A DNA stretch of 25,430 nt from Moheibacter sp035515075 (GCA_035515075.1 DATJBZ010000025.1:1-25430), one strand, 5' to 3'; positions 15,820 through 23,988 are shown, counted from the first letter of the stretch. Notes: a model not told the origin generated them from the letters alone. Translations and numbers: made by a program.

Positions 15820-16221
15820 TTATCCTTTCAAAGACAAAATATATTTGACCATGCCTCTGGCATCTTCTTTACTCATGCCTGGGTGAGGGGTCATCGGCAC
15901 TTCTCCCCAAACGCCTTTTCCGCCGTCCAAGATTTTTTCAGCCAAATAATCGATGTCCGCTTCAGTGTATTTGTCTGCGACTTCTTGGTAACTAGGACCG
16001 ATCAGTTTGTTGTCATTGTGGTGACAAGTTCTGCAGTCACTTGCTTCGATCAAAGCCAATCCCGCTGCTGTTGGATCAACTGGAGCAGCTTCTTTGGGTG
16101 TTTGGTAAACATCATCCTGAGAAGCAACGGGTGCCATGTCAGGGTTGCTGGGCGCTTGTTCTTTGGAAGAGCAGCTGGCGATAAGGGCAAATACCCCTAG
16201 GGTTAAAATAATTTTTTTCAT
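15820..16221 (-). CDS. Monohaem class I cytochrome c lipoprotein
   Basis: 133 residues: a lipoprotein signal peptide (lipobox LIASC, Cys17), a Pro/Ala-rich linker (about 20-50) and a single cytochrome c domain with CRTCH at 63-67, the KLIGPSYQEVADKY stretch and WGEVPMTPHPGMS, where Met110 or Met116 is the sixth haem ligand. It resembles small c551/c552-type donors and the cytochrome c domains sometimes fused to NirK or to cytochrome oxidases. As last gene of the nirK operon, 22 bases after the SCO gene, it is the likely electron donor to nitrite reductase at the outer leaflet of the inner membrane or the outer membrane. Confidence 0.9.
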   Translation of the reverse strand: MKKIILTLGVFALIASCSSKEQAPSNPDMAPVASQDDVYQTPKEAAPVDPTAAGLALIEASDCRTCHHNDNKLIGPSYQEVADKYTEADIDYLAEKILDGGKGVWGEVPMTPHPGMSKEDARGMVKYILSLKG

Positions 16222-16243
16222 TGCTGTGGTTATTAATGGATTA

Positions 16244-16813
16244 TCAATTCATTTGTTGTTGGATGGCTTGTACAACTTCAGTTGTGTTGATCGTCAAGCC
16301 TTCTTTTTGGTAGGTTAAAATTCCTTTGTTCGAAATTACGCTAATAATGTTAGAATGTGAAAAATCAACAGGGGAAATTTGTTTGTACTTCATCGACAAA
16401 ACATTGGCAAATTCGCGTGTAGCTTCTTGACTACCTCTCAAAAAGAGCCATTGTTCGCCTTCGAATTCATTGATTTTTAAATAATTTTTCATTTGTGCTG
16501 GTGTGTCGACCTCTGGATCGATGGAGACCAAAACCAAACGAATTTTGCTCGGATCGTATTTCCCTAAACTTTTTTCGATTTCGCTCATGGCTCCTGTCAA
16601 TTGAGGACATGCCGTTTTGCACGAAGTGTAAATCATGACCATCACCAAGGTTTTTCCTTGTAAATCGACCAATTTCATGAACTCCCCGTCTTGGTTTTCC
16701 CAATCGGAATTCAATTGAAAAATCGAAGCAGTGTCCAAGGTTTGGTCGCTATTGCTTTCCTGACAAGCCATGAGGCTTAATAAACTAAATAAAAGGATGA
16801 ATGTTTTTTTCAT
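16244..16813 (-). CDS. SCO family copper chaperone lipoprotein
   Basis: 189 residues with a lipobox (LMAC, Cys17) and a thioredoxin-like fold. The copper ligands of SCO1/SenC proteins are all there: Cys65 and Cys69 in TSCKTACP and His153 in VDFSHSN. SCO proteins hand copper to cytochrome oxidase CuA or to copper nitrite reductase. No CuA subunit is visible in this window and the cbb3-type oxidase lacks CuA, so NirK encoded two genes upstream, or the CuB site of the oxidase, are the plausible clients. It starts 4 bases after the NirV-like gene. Confidence 0.92.
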   Translation of the reverse strand: MKKTFILLFSLLSLMACQESNSDQTLDTASIFQLNSDWENQDGEFMKLVDLQGKTLVMVMIYTSCKTACPQLTGAMSEIEKSLGKYDPSKIRLVLVSIDPEVDTPAQMKNYLKINEFEGEQWLFLRGSQEATREFANVLSMKYKQISPVDFSHSNIISVISNKGILTYQKEGLTINTTEVVQAIQQQMN

Positions 16814-16817
16814 GGTT

Positions 16818-17660
16818 TTAATTTATGTCTTTTGCACATCGAAAACCCAAATTGTTGACGGTGTAATTGGCTTTCAAACTTCCTCTCATCGCATAGCGAA
16901 TGAACGCCGCGTAATTTTGTAAATCGGAAGTGGTGACCGCTGCACTGGCACAAAATAAGTTGTCATTTTCTGATTGATCGTTTCTTGAATTTCCAGTCAT
17001 CATCACCGAATTGAAATCTTCGGTCCATTCCCAGACCATTCCAAATAGGTCGTATACGCCATAATAGTTTGGATTTTCTGATTTAACTTCCGCTTGAAAC
17101 CGTTTTTTTCTTTGGTAAGCATTCAAAATGTAGGCGGTGAATTCAGCCTCTTTCGAAGCGTCTTTTTGAAATTCATCGGCCAAAGCGACAAATTCCCATT
17201 CATCCACTGTTGGCAAACGCTTTCCGACACTTTTTGCATAGGCGCTGGCGGCGAACCAAGAAACATTGGTCACAGGAGCGTTCAAACTCACATCATGCGG
17301 AGGTTCGAAATCTCCTGGCCAATTTTGAAGATAAGTATCGTCCGCATACAAACGGCTGATTTTGCTTTTGGTCCATTGTGGGTTTTGGGTCAAAAATTCC
17401 AAAAACTCACCGTTGGTCACCGGACTGTCATCCAAGTAAAAACTTTGAACTTTCACGATTTTTCCAGAATCCTGCCCAATGAAGCTTTCATACGTTCCAC
17501 TGTCAATTTTTAGCATGGATTTGGCGGAAGTCAATAAAGTGATTGATTCGGAAATTTGCGGTTGCTCTTGAACCTTGCTCGATTTCGAACAAGCAACAAG
17601 AATTAAAACCAATAAGACAAAAGCATTTCTCATTTTCTTTGTTTTATTATTTTTATCCAT
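16818..17660 (-). CDS. NirV-like lipoprotein with formylglycine-generating-enzyme (FGE-sulfatase) fold
   Basis: 280 residues. Lipobox (LVACS, Cys24 from the first Met), then an FGE-sulfatase domain from about 45: FYLDDSPVTNGEFLEFL, PVTNVSWFAASAYAKSVGKR, LPTVDEWEFVA, YGVYDLFGMVWEWTEDF and a final NLGFRCAKD. NirV proteins of this fold are encoded next to nirK in many bacteria; their role in nitrite reductase maturation is not settled. The active-site cysteine pair of true formylglycine enzymes is not apparent, so sulfatase activation is unlikely. It begins 4 bases after nirK; an in-frame ATG at 17633 (residue 10) would also keep the signal peptide, so the exact start is uncertain. Confidence 0.82.
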   Translation of the reverse strand: MDKNNKTKKMRNAFVLLVLILVACSKSSKVQEQPQISESITLLTSAKSMLKIDSGTYESFIGQDSGKIVKVQSFYLDDSPVTNGEFLEFLTQNPQWTKSKISRLYADDTYLQNWPGDFEPPHDVSLNAPVTNVSWFAASAYAKSVGKRLPTVDEWEFVALADEFQKDASKEAEFTAYILNAYQRKKRFQAEVKSENPNYYGVYDLFGMVWEWTEDFNSVMMTGNSRNDQSENDNLFCASAAVTTSDLQNYAAFIRYAMRGSLKANYTVNNLGFRCAKDIN

Positions 17661-17664
17661 TCAA

Positions 17665-18723
17665 TTAAGAAGGATTCTCAATCAAGGCATTGGTTCTGAA
17701 AACTTTTGGATTCTCTTTGCCCACGACTTTAATTTTTCCCAAAGCACCTTTGTGAAAGGCTCTAAAAATTGCGTGATCGACCAACACATAATCGCCAGGA
17801 ACATCCGCTTTGAACTCAACGATGGCAGCACCTCCTGCAGGAATGGTGGTGGTTTGTACGTTTTTCATGACAGTTGTTCCACCTTCGGCATACACTTGGT
17901 CAAAAATTTCACCAATCACGTGGAAAGAAGAAGTCAAGTTCGGTCCGCCATTTCCGACAAACAAACGCACGGTTTCTCCCACATTGACCACCAATTCATT
18001 TTCTCCCAAAAGTGATCCCGTATTTCCATTAAAAACGACATAGTCTGGATTCTCAGCGATGGCTTTATTGATGTCAAACTCTTGCAAACCTTTTTCGCCA
18101 AACTCTCCTTTGGTATAGAAATCACCTTGCATGATGTAGAATTCTTTGTCCACCTTTGGCAAACCACCTTCTGGTTCGATCAAGATCAAACCATACATTC
18201 CATTTGCGATGTGCATCCCAACCGGCGCCGCGGCACAATGGTAAACATACAATCCTGCATGCAAAGCTTTGAAAGTGAAAACCGCTTCTTTTCCTGGCGC
18301 CACAAAAGTAGCTTCAGCGCCACCACCTGGACCGTTTACCGCGTGTAAATCGATGTTGTGCGGAAAATTGCTGTCTTCTCTGTTTCTTAAATGCAACTCA
18401 ATTTCATCGCCCACCCGTGCACGGATAAAAGAACCAGGAACGGTTCCATTGAACGTCCAGAAATGGTATTGAACGCCATTGGCCAATTCTCCGATTTCTT
18501 CAGTTGTTTCTAAATTGACAATGACTTTCTTGGCTTTTCTATCTCCAACTGGCGTTTGTACGTGAGGAGGAGCAGGCATGTCCAGTACTTCTGAAGTGCC
18601 GTCCAATTCGATGGCCTCTGCATTGATCGTGCGGTCTGCTAGGTTTTTTTCAGCGTTTTGTTGACAAGCACTGAAACCAAGTGCCAAAACGAAAAGGCTC
18701 AATGAGCGAAATGTTGATTTCAT
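17665..18723 (-). CDS. nirK: Copper-containing nitrite reductase, class II (AniA-like), lipoprotein
   Basis: Reduces nitrite to NO outside the inner membrane. 352 residues with a lipobox-like FSAC (Cys20) and two cupredoxin domains. Type 1 copper ligands: His122, Cys163, His171, Met176. Type 2 ligands: His127, His162, His317. Catalytic Asp125 and His268 are present (PHNIDLHAV, SSFHVIG). The stretch YHCAAAPVGMHIANGMYG has the short class II spacing known from Neisseria AniA. No fused cytochrome domain, but a cytochrome c gene sits in the same operon. Upstream lie a TACTTTTG -7 element and the 16-base element shared with the oxidase operon. Divergent from ileS. Confidence 0.97.
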   Translation of the reverse strand: MKSTFRSLSLFVLALGFSACQQNAEKNLADRTINAEAIELDGTSEVLDMPAPPHVQTPVGDRKAKKVIVNLETTEEIGELANGVQYHFWTFNGTVPGSFIRARVGDEIELHLRNREDSNFPHNIDLHAVNGPGGGAEATFVAPGKEAVFTFKALHAGLYVYHCAAAPVGMHIANGMYGLILIEPEGGLPKVDKEFYIMQGDFYTKGEFGEKGLQEFDINKAIAENPDYVVFNGNTGSLLGENELVVNVGETVRLFVGNGGPNLTSSFHVIGEIFDQVYAEGGTTVMKNVQTTTIPAGGAAIVEFKADVPGDYVLVDHAIFRAFHKGALGKIKVVGKENPKVFRTNALIENPS

Positions 18724-18772
18724 AATCTAACGATTTAATTGTTATTCTAAATTTCCAATCTGTTTTCTGGTA

Positions 18773-18780
18773 CAAAAGTA
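18773..18780 (-). promoter_or_regulatory. Predicted -7 element of the nirK operon
   Basis: The minus strand reads TACTTTTG, a perfect TAnnTTTG, giving a leader of about 45 bases. No TTG is seen at the -33 distance; the shared 16-base element occupies that place, which would fit a promoter that depends on an activator. Confidence 0.5.
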
Positions 18781-18788
18781 AACAATAA

Positions 18789-18804
18789 AAGATAAAAAGG
18801 TATT
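18789..18804. promoter_or_regulatory. Operator-like element shared with the oxidase operon
   Basis: AAGATAAAAAGGTATT differs from AAGACAAAAAGGTCTT at 11910-11925 in two positions. Here it lies 8 bases upstream of the -7 element, against 18 for the oxidase operon, a difference of one helical turn. Symmetry is weaker at this copy, though an AAAGAT/ATCTTT pair spans 18788-18813. A common regulator is inferred, not shown. Confidence 0.4.
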
Positions 18805-18887
18805 TTAATCTTTATGAATTTTATCACGGCTGCTAAATCCTTCAAAATAACGAGCCAACGTCAATTGATATAACTAAACAACTGCAG

Positions 18888-18920
18888 TTGGACGAGCGAT
18901 TATATTTTTTTGTAACTTCG
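18888..18920 (+). promoter_or_regulatory. Predicted promoter of ileS
   Basis: TTG at 18888-18890 and TAACTTCG at 18913-18920 (one mismatch to TAnnTTTG) with a 22-base spacer, in the TTTTTTTGTAACTTCGCAG setting common at Bacteroidota promoters. The leader is about 60 bases and contains a small AAAAC/GTTTT stem (18931-18945); no T-box is seen. Confidence 0.5.
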
Positions 18921-18988
18921 CAGACCTTTTAAAACGAAATGTTTTAACCATTAAATTTTGTACACTAAAGGTGTGTCAATGATGCGAT

Positions 18989-21900
18989 ATGAATAAGAAT
19001 TTCAAAGAATACAAACAATTGGACTTGGTGCAAATTGCCGAAGAAGTCCTACAAGATTGGAAAGCAAACAATATCTTCGAGAAAAGTGTGACTTCTCGAG
19101 AAGGGAAAGCGTCTTATGTTTTTTATGAAGGACCGCCTTCTGCCAACGGCTTGCCGGGCATTCACCACGTGATGGCGCGTGCGATCAAAGATATTTTTTG
19201 CCGTTACCAAACTTTGAAAGGAAAACAAGTCCATAGAAAAGCCGGTTGGGATACCCATGGTTTGCCTGTGGAATTGGGGGTTGAAAAAGAACTGGGCATT
19301 ACCAAAGAAGACATTGGCAAGAAAATTTCGATTGAGGATTACAACAAAGCCTGTCGCGAAGCAGTGATGCGCTATACCGACATTTGGAATGATTTGACCG
19401 TGAAAATGGGCTATTGGGTCGATTTGAAAGATCCTTATGTGACTTTTGAACCCAAATACATGGAATCGGTTTGGTGGTTGTTGAAACAAATTTATGACAA
19501 AAATTTGTTGTACAAAGGTTACACCATCCAGCCATATTCGCCCAAAGCAGGAACGGGACTTTCTTCACACGAATTGAACCAACCTGGAACCTACCGCGAT
19601 GTGACCGATACCACCGTCATTGCACAATTCAAAGCCAAAAAGGCATCTTCTGAATTGTTGAAAGACATCGATGGAGAGGTTTATTTCTTGGCTTGGACGA
19701 CGACACCTTGGACTTTGCCATCGAATACTTCATTGATTGTCGGCAAAAAGATTGAGTATGTTTTGATCGAAACCTTCAACCAATATACTTTTCAATCGCA
19801 AAAGGTCATTTTGGCCAAAGCATTGCTGAAGTCAGTTTTTGATAAAAATTTCTTTGAAACCAATGAAAAAGAGGATTTTGATAATTTCGAATCTTCCCAT
19901 AAAAAAATACCTTATCAAATCTTGGCGACCTACCAAGGAGCGGATTTGATCGGTATCGCTTATGAGCAATTGTTGCCATGGGCTTTGCCTTATGAAAATG
20001 CTGAAAAAGCATTTCATGTCATTGATGCAGATTTCGTGACCACAGAAGATGGAACGGGAATTGTGCATTCTGCACCAACTTTTGGTGCAGATGATGCGAA
20101 AGCTGCCAAAGAACACGGTGTACCGCCGATGTTGGTGTTGGATGAAAATGAACATCCGATTCCTTTGGTGGATTTACAAGGAAAATTCATCGATTCTTTG
20201 CCCGAAGGATTTGCAGGAAAATACGTTAAAAATGAATTTTATGATGGCAACGAACCCGATCGTTCCATCGATGTTGAAATCGCCATTTTGCTGAAAGAAG
20301 AAAACAAGGCGTTCAAAGTAGAGAAATTCAAACACAGTTATCCACATTGTTGGCGAACCGACAAACCGATTTTATATTATCCATTGGATTCTTGGTTCAT
20401 CAAAGTCACGGAAGTGCGTGATCGCATGGCGGAATTGAACCAAGGCATCAATTGGAAACCCAAAGCCACAGGAGAAGGACGTTTTGGCAATTGGTTGGAA
20501 AATGCCAACGATTGGAATTTGTCGCGTTCTCGTTATTGGGGAATTCCTTTGCCAATCTGGCGCACAGAAGATCAATCCGAGGAAATCATCATTGGTTCTA
20601 TGGAAGAAATGATGCGAGAAATTCAACGATCGATCGAAGCTGGTTTCATGTCCAACAATCCATTTGAAGGATTTGAAATCGGCAATATGTCTGAAGAAAA
20701 TTATGCGAAAGTAGATTTACACAAAAATATCGTCGATGAAATTGTATTGGTTTCTCCCAACGGACAACCGATGAAAAGAGAAAGTGATTTGATCGATGTT
20801 TGGTTTGATTCGGGTGCGATGCCCTATGCGCAATTCCATTATCCGTTTGAAAACAAAGAGTGGATTGATTCTGGCGAGAAATTCCCAGCAGATTTTATAG
20901 CCGAAGGTGTGGACCAAACCCGTGGATGGTTTTATACGTTGCACGCGATTGGAACTTTGGTTTTTGATAGTGTGGCGTATAAGAATGTGGTGTCCAATGG
21001 ATTGGTGTTGGATAAAAACGGACAAAAAATGTCAAAACGTTTGGGGAATGCCGTGGATCCATTTGAAACTTTGGCAACTTATGGTCCAGATGCGACACGT
21101 TGGTACATGATTTCTAATGCACAACCTTGGGAAAATTTAAAATTTGATTTGGCGGGAATTGATGAAGTGAAAAGGAGGTTCTTCGGAACATTGTATAACA
21201 CTTATTCGTTCTTTGCATTGTATGCGAACGTCGATGGTTTCAATGGCCAAGAAACGCAAATTCCGGTAGAAAAACGCGCAGAATTGGACCGTTGGATTCT
21301 GTCTGAATTGAATTCATTGATTCAGAAAGTCGATGAGAATTTATCAGATTATGAACCGACACGTGCTGCGAGAGCCATCCAAGATTTTGTGGTGGACAAC
21401 TTGAGCAATTGGCACATTCGTTTGAGCAGAAGACGTTTTTGGAAAGGAGAATTTGGTGAAGACAAGATTTCGGCTTACCAAACATTGTATGAGGTTTTGG
21501 AAAAAATCGCCATCATTTCTGCACCGATTGCGCCCTTCTTTATGGATCGTTTGTACCAAGACTTGAAGGCAGTAACTGGTGAAACGGCACTGGAGTCAGT
21601 CCACTTGGCTGATTTTCCAACGGTGAATGAAGGGTTGATTGACAAAGAGTTGGAAATCAGGACCCAATTGGCACAAACGGCGACCAGCATGATTTTATCT
21701 TTGAGAAAAGGCGTGGACATCAAAGTGCGTCAGCCTTTGCAAAAAGTAATCATTCCTGTGTTGGATGACCAAATGAAAACCCGTTTGGAATCCGTGGCTG
21801 AATTGTTGAAACAAGAGGTCAATGTCAAAGAAATTCAATTGTTGACCAATGAAGAAGCTTCGCATTTGTTGGTGAAAAGCATCAAGCCGAATTTCAAAAC

Positions 21901-22393
21901 TTTGGGGCCAAAATTTGGTGCTGAGATGAAAACGATTTCCGCAGCAACAGCAAAATTGAGCAACGAAGACATCGTGCAGTTGGAAAAAACAGGTGAAATC
22001 ACATTAAATTTAGGTGAAAAAACACTGGAATTGCAGAAAGAAGATTTTGAAATTGCAACCAAAGACATTCCAGGATGGACAGTAGCGTCGAATGCGACCA
22101 TGACAGTGGCTTTGGATGTGACGTTGACCGAAGAGTTGTTGTCCGAAGGCTTGGCGAGAGAGCTGGTGAACCGCATTCAGAATTTACGAAAAGACAATGG
22201 ATTTGAATTAACGGATAAGATTAATTTAATCTTAAAGCCAGACGAGCGCTTGGAAATAGCGATTAATAAAAATAAAGATTATATTTGCTCTGAAACGCTG
22301 ACCTCAAACATTGAGTTTTCTTTTGAAATAAAAGGCGGAACGCAAATAGAGATAGATGAGTTAATCACCGAAATTTCGATTTCTAAAATCTAA
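18989..22393 (+). CDS. ileS: Isoleucyl-tRNA synthetase, type 2, with GXHH signature
   Basis: Charges tRNA-Ile; class I synthetase of 1134 residues. Order: Rossmann catalytic domain, CP1 editing domain (WTTTPWTLPSN at about 235; DGTGIVHSAPTFGADDA at about 355), second catalytic half with KMSKR at 680-684, anticodon-binding helices and a C-terminal extension. Length, the PSANGLPG setting and the absence of a C-terminal zinc finger point to the IleRS2 (eukaryote-like) type. Odd: the first signature motif reads Gly57-Ile-His59-His60, that is GXHH, in place of HXGH. IleRS2 enzymes resist mupirocin, and the GXHH form is reported to be hyper-resistant. Starts at the ATG giving the usual short N-terminus; followed 5 bases later by the TraR/DksA gene. 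Confidence 0.97.
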   Translation: MNKNFKEYKQLDLVQIAEEVLQDWKANNIFEKSVTSREGKASYVFYEGPPSANGLPGIHHVMARAIKDIFCRYQTLKGKQVHRKAGWDTHGLPVELGVEKELGITKEDIGKKISIEDYNKACREAVMRYTDIWNDLTVKMGYWVDLKDPYVTFEPKYMESVWWLLKQIYDKNLLYKGYTIQPYSPKAGTGLSSHELNQPGTYRDVTDTTVIAQFKAKKASSELLKDIDGEVYFLAWTTTPWTLPSNTSLIVGKKIEYVLIETFNQYTFQSQKVILAKALLKSVFDKNFFETNEKEDFDNFESSHKKIPYQILATYQGADLIGIAYEQLLPWALPYENAEKAFHVIDADFVTTEDGTGIVHSAPTFGADDAKAAKEHGVPPMLVLDENEHPIPLVDLQGKFIDSLPEGFAGKYVKNEFYDGNEPDRSIDVEIAILLKEENKAFKVEKFKHSYPHCWRTDKPILYYPLDSWFIKVTEVRDRMAELNQGINWKPKATGEGRFGNWLENANDWNLSRSRYWGIPLPIWRTEDQSEEIIIGSMEEMMREIQRSIEAGFMSNNPFEGFEIGNMSEENYAKVDLHKNIVDEIVLVSPNGQPMKRESDLIDVWFDSGAMPYAQFHYPFENKEWIDSGEKFPADFIAEGVDQTRGWFYTLHAIGTLVFDSVAYKNVVSNGLVLDKNGQKMSKRLGNAVDPFETLATYGPDATRWYMISNAQPWENLKFDLAGIDEVKRRFFGTLYNTYSFFALYANVDGFNGQETQIPVEKRAELDRWILSELNSLIQKVDENLSDYEPTRAARAIQDFVVDNLSNWHIRLSRRRFWKGEFGEDKISAYQTLYEVLEKIAIISAPIAPFFMDRLYQDLKAVTGETALESVHLADFPTVNEGLIDKELEIRTQLAQTATSMILSLRKGVDIKVRQPLQKVIIPVLDDQMKTRLESVAELLKQEVNVKEIQLLTNEEASHLLVKSIKPNFKTLGPKFGAEMKTISAATAKLSNEDIVQLEKTGEITLNLGEKTLELQKEDFEIATKDIPGWTVASNATMTVALDVTLTEELLSEGLARELVNRIQNLRKDNGFELTDKINLILKPDERLEIAINKNKDYICSETLTSNIEFSFEIKGGTQIEIDELITEISISKI

Positions 22394-22398
22394 AAATT

Positions 22399-22782
22399 AT
22401 GTCAACAGAAAATAAAACAAAATACACTGACGCTGAGTTGGAAGAATTCCGTCAGATTATCCTCGATAAATTGCAGAAAGCAGAAAGGGATTATGAATCC
22501 ATCCGTGAAACTTTTATGAATGGTTTGGACAATGGAACAAACGATACATCGCCTACGTTCAAAGCATTTGAGGAAGGTTCCGAAACGATGAGCAAGGAGC
22601 AAAATGCACAATTGGCTGCCCGCCAGGAAAAATTCATCAGGGATTTGAAAAATGCGTTGATCCGCATTGAAAACAAAACCTATGGCATTTGTCGTGTGAC
22701 TGGAAAGTTGATCGACAAAGAAAGATTGAAATTGGTGCCGCATGCGACTTTGAGCATTGAAGCCAAAAATATGCAACGTTAA
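22399..22782 (+). CDS. TraR/DksA-type protein with a degenerate zinc finger
   Basis: 127 residues. A long N-terminal coiled coil (about 10-90) leads to the C-terminal finger region YGICRVTGKLIDKERLKLVPHATLSIEAK. Of the four zinc-binding cysteines of DksA only Cys98 remains; the others are Gly, Ser and Ala. DksA-type proteins reach through the secondary channel of RNA polymerase and modulate initiation with ppGpp; the acidic tip needed for this would lie in the 41-60 region (NGLDNGTNDT). This cysteine-poor form is common in Bacteroidota. It sits 5 bases after ileS and 15 before lspA, in one operon. Confidence 0.85.
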   Translation: MSTENKTKYTDAELEEFRQIILDKLQKAERDYESIRETFMNGLDNGTNDTSPTFKAFEEGSETMSKEQNAQLAARQEKFIRDLKNALIRIENKTYGICRVTGKLIDKERLKLVPHATLSIEAKNMQR

Positions 22783-22797
22783 TTTAGTGCTGCAGTT

Positions 22798-23403
22798 TTG
22801 AAGAAAATAGGCCTCATTGTTTTATTGGTGTTTTTAATTGACCAAATCACGAAATTCTATATCAAAACCAATTTTCATCTTTCAGAAAGCGTTGAAGTGT
22901 TCGATTGGTTTGAATTAAAATTTGTAGAAAATCCAGGCATGGCTTATGGAGCTGAGTTTGGCGGACTGAACGGCAAAATGATGTTGTCGGTACTGCGCAT
23001 TTTCTTGATTGGTGGAATTGCTTGGTACATTTGGAAAAATGTGAAAAAGCACAACAACAATTACTTTAAAATCGGCATGGCGCTCGTTTTTGCAGGTGCC
23101 ATCGGAAATTTGTTTGACAGTTTATTCTATGGGATGATTTTCGATACCGGCTTGACATGGAATGCGCAAGCAGAAATGTGGGACGGCTATTCAGGCATTT
23201 CTTCCGCGAATTTCTCAGGTTACTCTGGCTTTTTGAAAGGATGTGTGGTGGACATGTTCTATTTTCCATTGTTCAATTGGCCCGAATGGATGCCATTGGT
23301 CGGCGGTAAAGAGTTTTTCTCTTATATTTTCAACGTGGCAGACGCTTCGATTTCTGTGGGAGGTGCCATCATTATATTCTTTAGGAAACATATTTTTGAT
23401 TAA
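22798..23403 (+). CDS. lspA: Lipoprotein signal peptidase (signal peptidase II)
   Basis: Aspartic membrane protease that cuts the signal peptide off prolipoproteins after lipid attachment. 201 residues, four membrane helices. Motifs: IDQITKF at 14-20, VENPGMAYG, GAIGNLFDS with Asp107, VVDMFYF with Asp152 and FNVADASIS with Asp182; Asp152 and Asp182 correspond to the catalytic pair. Odd: about 35 extra residues between GAIGNLFDSLFYG and VVDMF form an exported insertion (113-148), as in other Bacteroidota LspA. The only possible start is TTG at 22798: the frame is closed by the stop of the preceding gene at 22780-22782 and the first Met comes at residue 48. Several lipoproteins in this window would be its substrates. 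Confidence 0.95.
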   Translation: MKKIGLIVLLVFLIDQITKFYIKTNFHLSESVEVFDWFELKFVENPGMAYGAEFGGLNGKMMLSVLRIFLIGGIAWYIWKNVKKHNNNYFKIGMALVFAGAIGNLFDSLFYGMIFDTGLTWNAQAEMWDGYSGISSANFSGYSGFLKGCVVDMFYFPLFNWPEWMPLVGGKEFFSYIFNVADASISVGGAIIIFFRKHIFD

Positions 23404-23423
23404 ATAAAATTAAAATACCACTC

Positions 23424-23456
23424 AAAGCTCCTTCAAGATGAAGGGGCTTTTTTGTT
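23424..23456 (+). terminator. Rho-independent terminator after lspA
   Basis: AAAGCTCCTTC (23424-23434) pairs with GAAGGGGCTTT (23440-23450), with one G-T pair and a 5-base loop, followed by a T-rich run. It closes the ileS-lspA operon. Confidence 0.85.
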
Positions 23457-23588
23457 TTGAATTGTTTGGGAGATTGAATGGGTTTTACTGAGAAACATCA
23501 ATTCATTCAGAGTCAATTTAAGCTGGCCAAGAAAAGAGCCATTTAAGTTTTCATTTCAATTCAAATGAGTGATCTGTCAATTTTAACG

Positions 23589-23620
23589 TTTGCAGTTCTG
23601 CTTCAAGCCAATTACCTTTG
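23589..23620 (+). promoter_or_regulatory. Predicted promoter of the DUF3817-trpS unit
   Basis: TTTG at 23589-23592 and TACCTTTG at 23613-23620 match the Bacteroidota consensus exactly, with a 20-base spacer. The transcript would begin near 23627, so the ATG at 23641 is the start and not an upstream in-frame alternative at 23590. Confidence 0.7.
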
Positions 23621-23640
23621 CCAAAAAAAATAATAATAGA

Positions 23641-23961
23641 ATGAACGAAGTCCTTTTAAAAAAATATTTCAATATTTTTTGTATTGTAGAATTATTCAGC
23701 TGCTTTTTGCTGTTTTGTGTGGGTATGCCTTTGAAATATGGTTATGAAATCACAGCGCCGATGTTTCCTATCGGACTGTTTCATGGTTTGGCTTTCATCG
23801 GGTACATCATTTTGGCTTTTTTTGTTCGGAAATTGTACAAATGGGACGATGAAGACTTTGTGTTCATTATATTGTTTGGATTTATTCCATTTGCCACTTG
23901 GTTGGTGCACAAGAAAACCGAGAAATTTGAAAGAGAAAACAATCCAGATTATAGAAAATAA
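23641..23961 (+). CDS. DUF3817 small membrane protein
   Basis: 106 residues with three hydrophobic segments (about 8-30, 38-62, 70-90). The GLFHGLAFIGYIILAF stretch with the KYGY..P before it is the hallmark of DUF3817, a family of short integral membrane proteins of unknown function. Cytosolic Lys-rich loop after helix 2 and a basic tail suggest a positive-inside C-terminus. Start set by the promoter at 23589-23620. TrpS follows 27 bases later. Confidence 0.8.
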   Translation: MNEVLLKKYFNIFCIVELFSCFLLFCVGMPLKYGYEITAPMFPIGLFHGLAFIGYIILAFFVRKLYKWDDEDFVFIILFGFIPFATWLVHKKTEKFERENNPDYRK

Positions 23962-23988
23962 AATCAATTCAATTAAAAAGATACAGCC

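Noticed and set aside
16818..17660. True formylglycine-generating enzyme activating a sulfatase
   Set aside because: No sulfatase in the window, active-site cysteine pair not apparent, lipoprotein signal, and position directly after nirK, which points to NirV.
18921..18988. T-box or other riboswitch before ileS
   Set aside because: The leader is only about 60 bases, has no T-box sequence and no terminator/antiterminator pair.
23478..23546. 22-codon frame after lspA (MGFTEKHQFIQ...)
   Set aside because: Too short, no promoter or ribosome site close by, and no recognised peptide family; such frames are expected by chance in 237 bases.
23590..23640. Earlier start for the DUF3817 protein
   Set aside because: It would lie inside the consensus promoter at 23589-23620, upstream of the transcript start.
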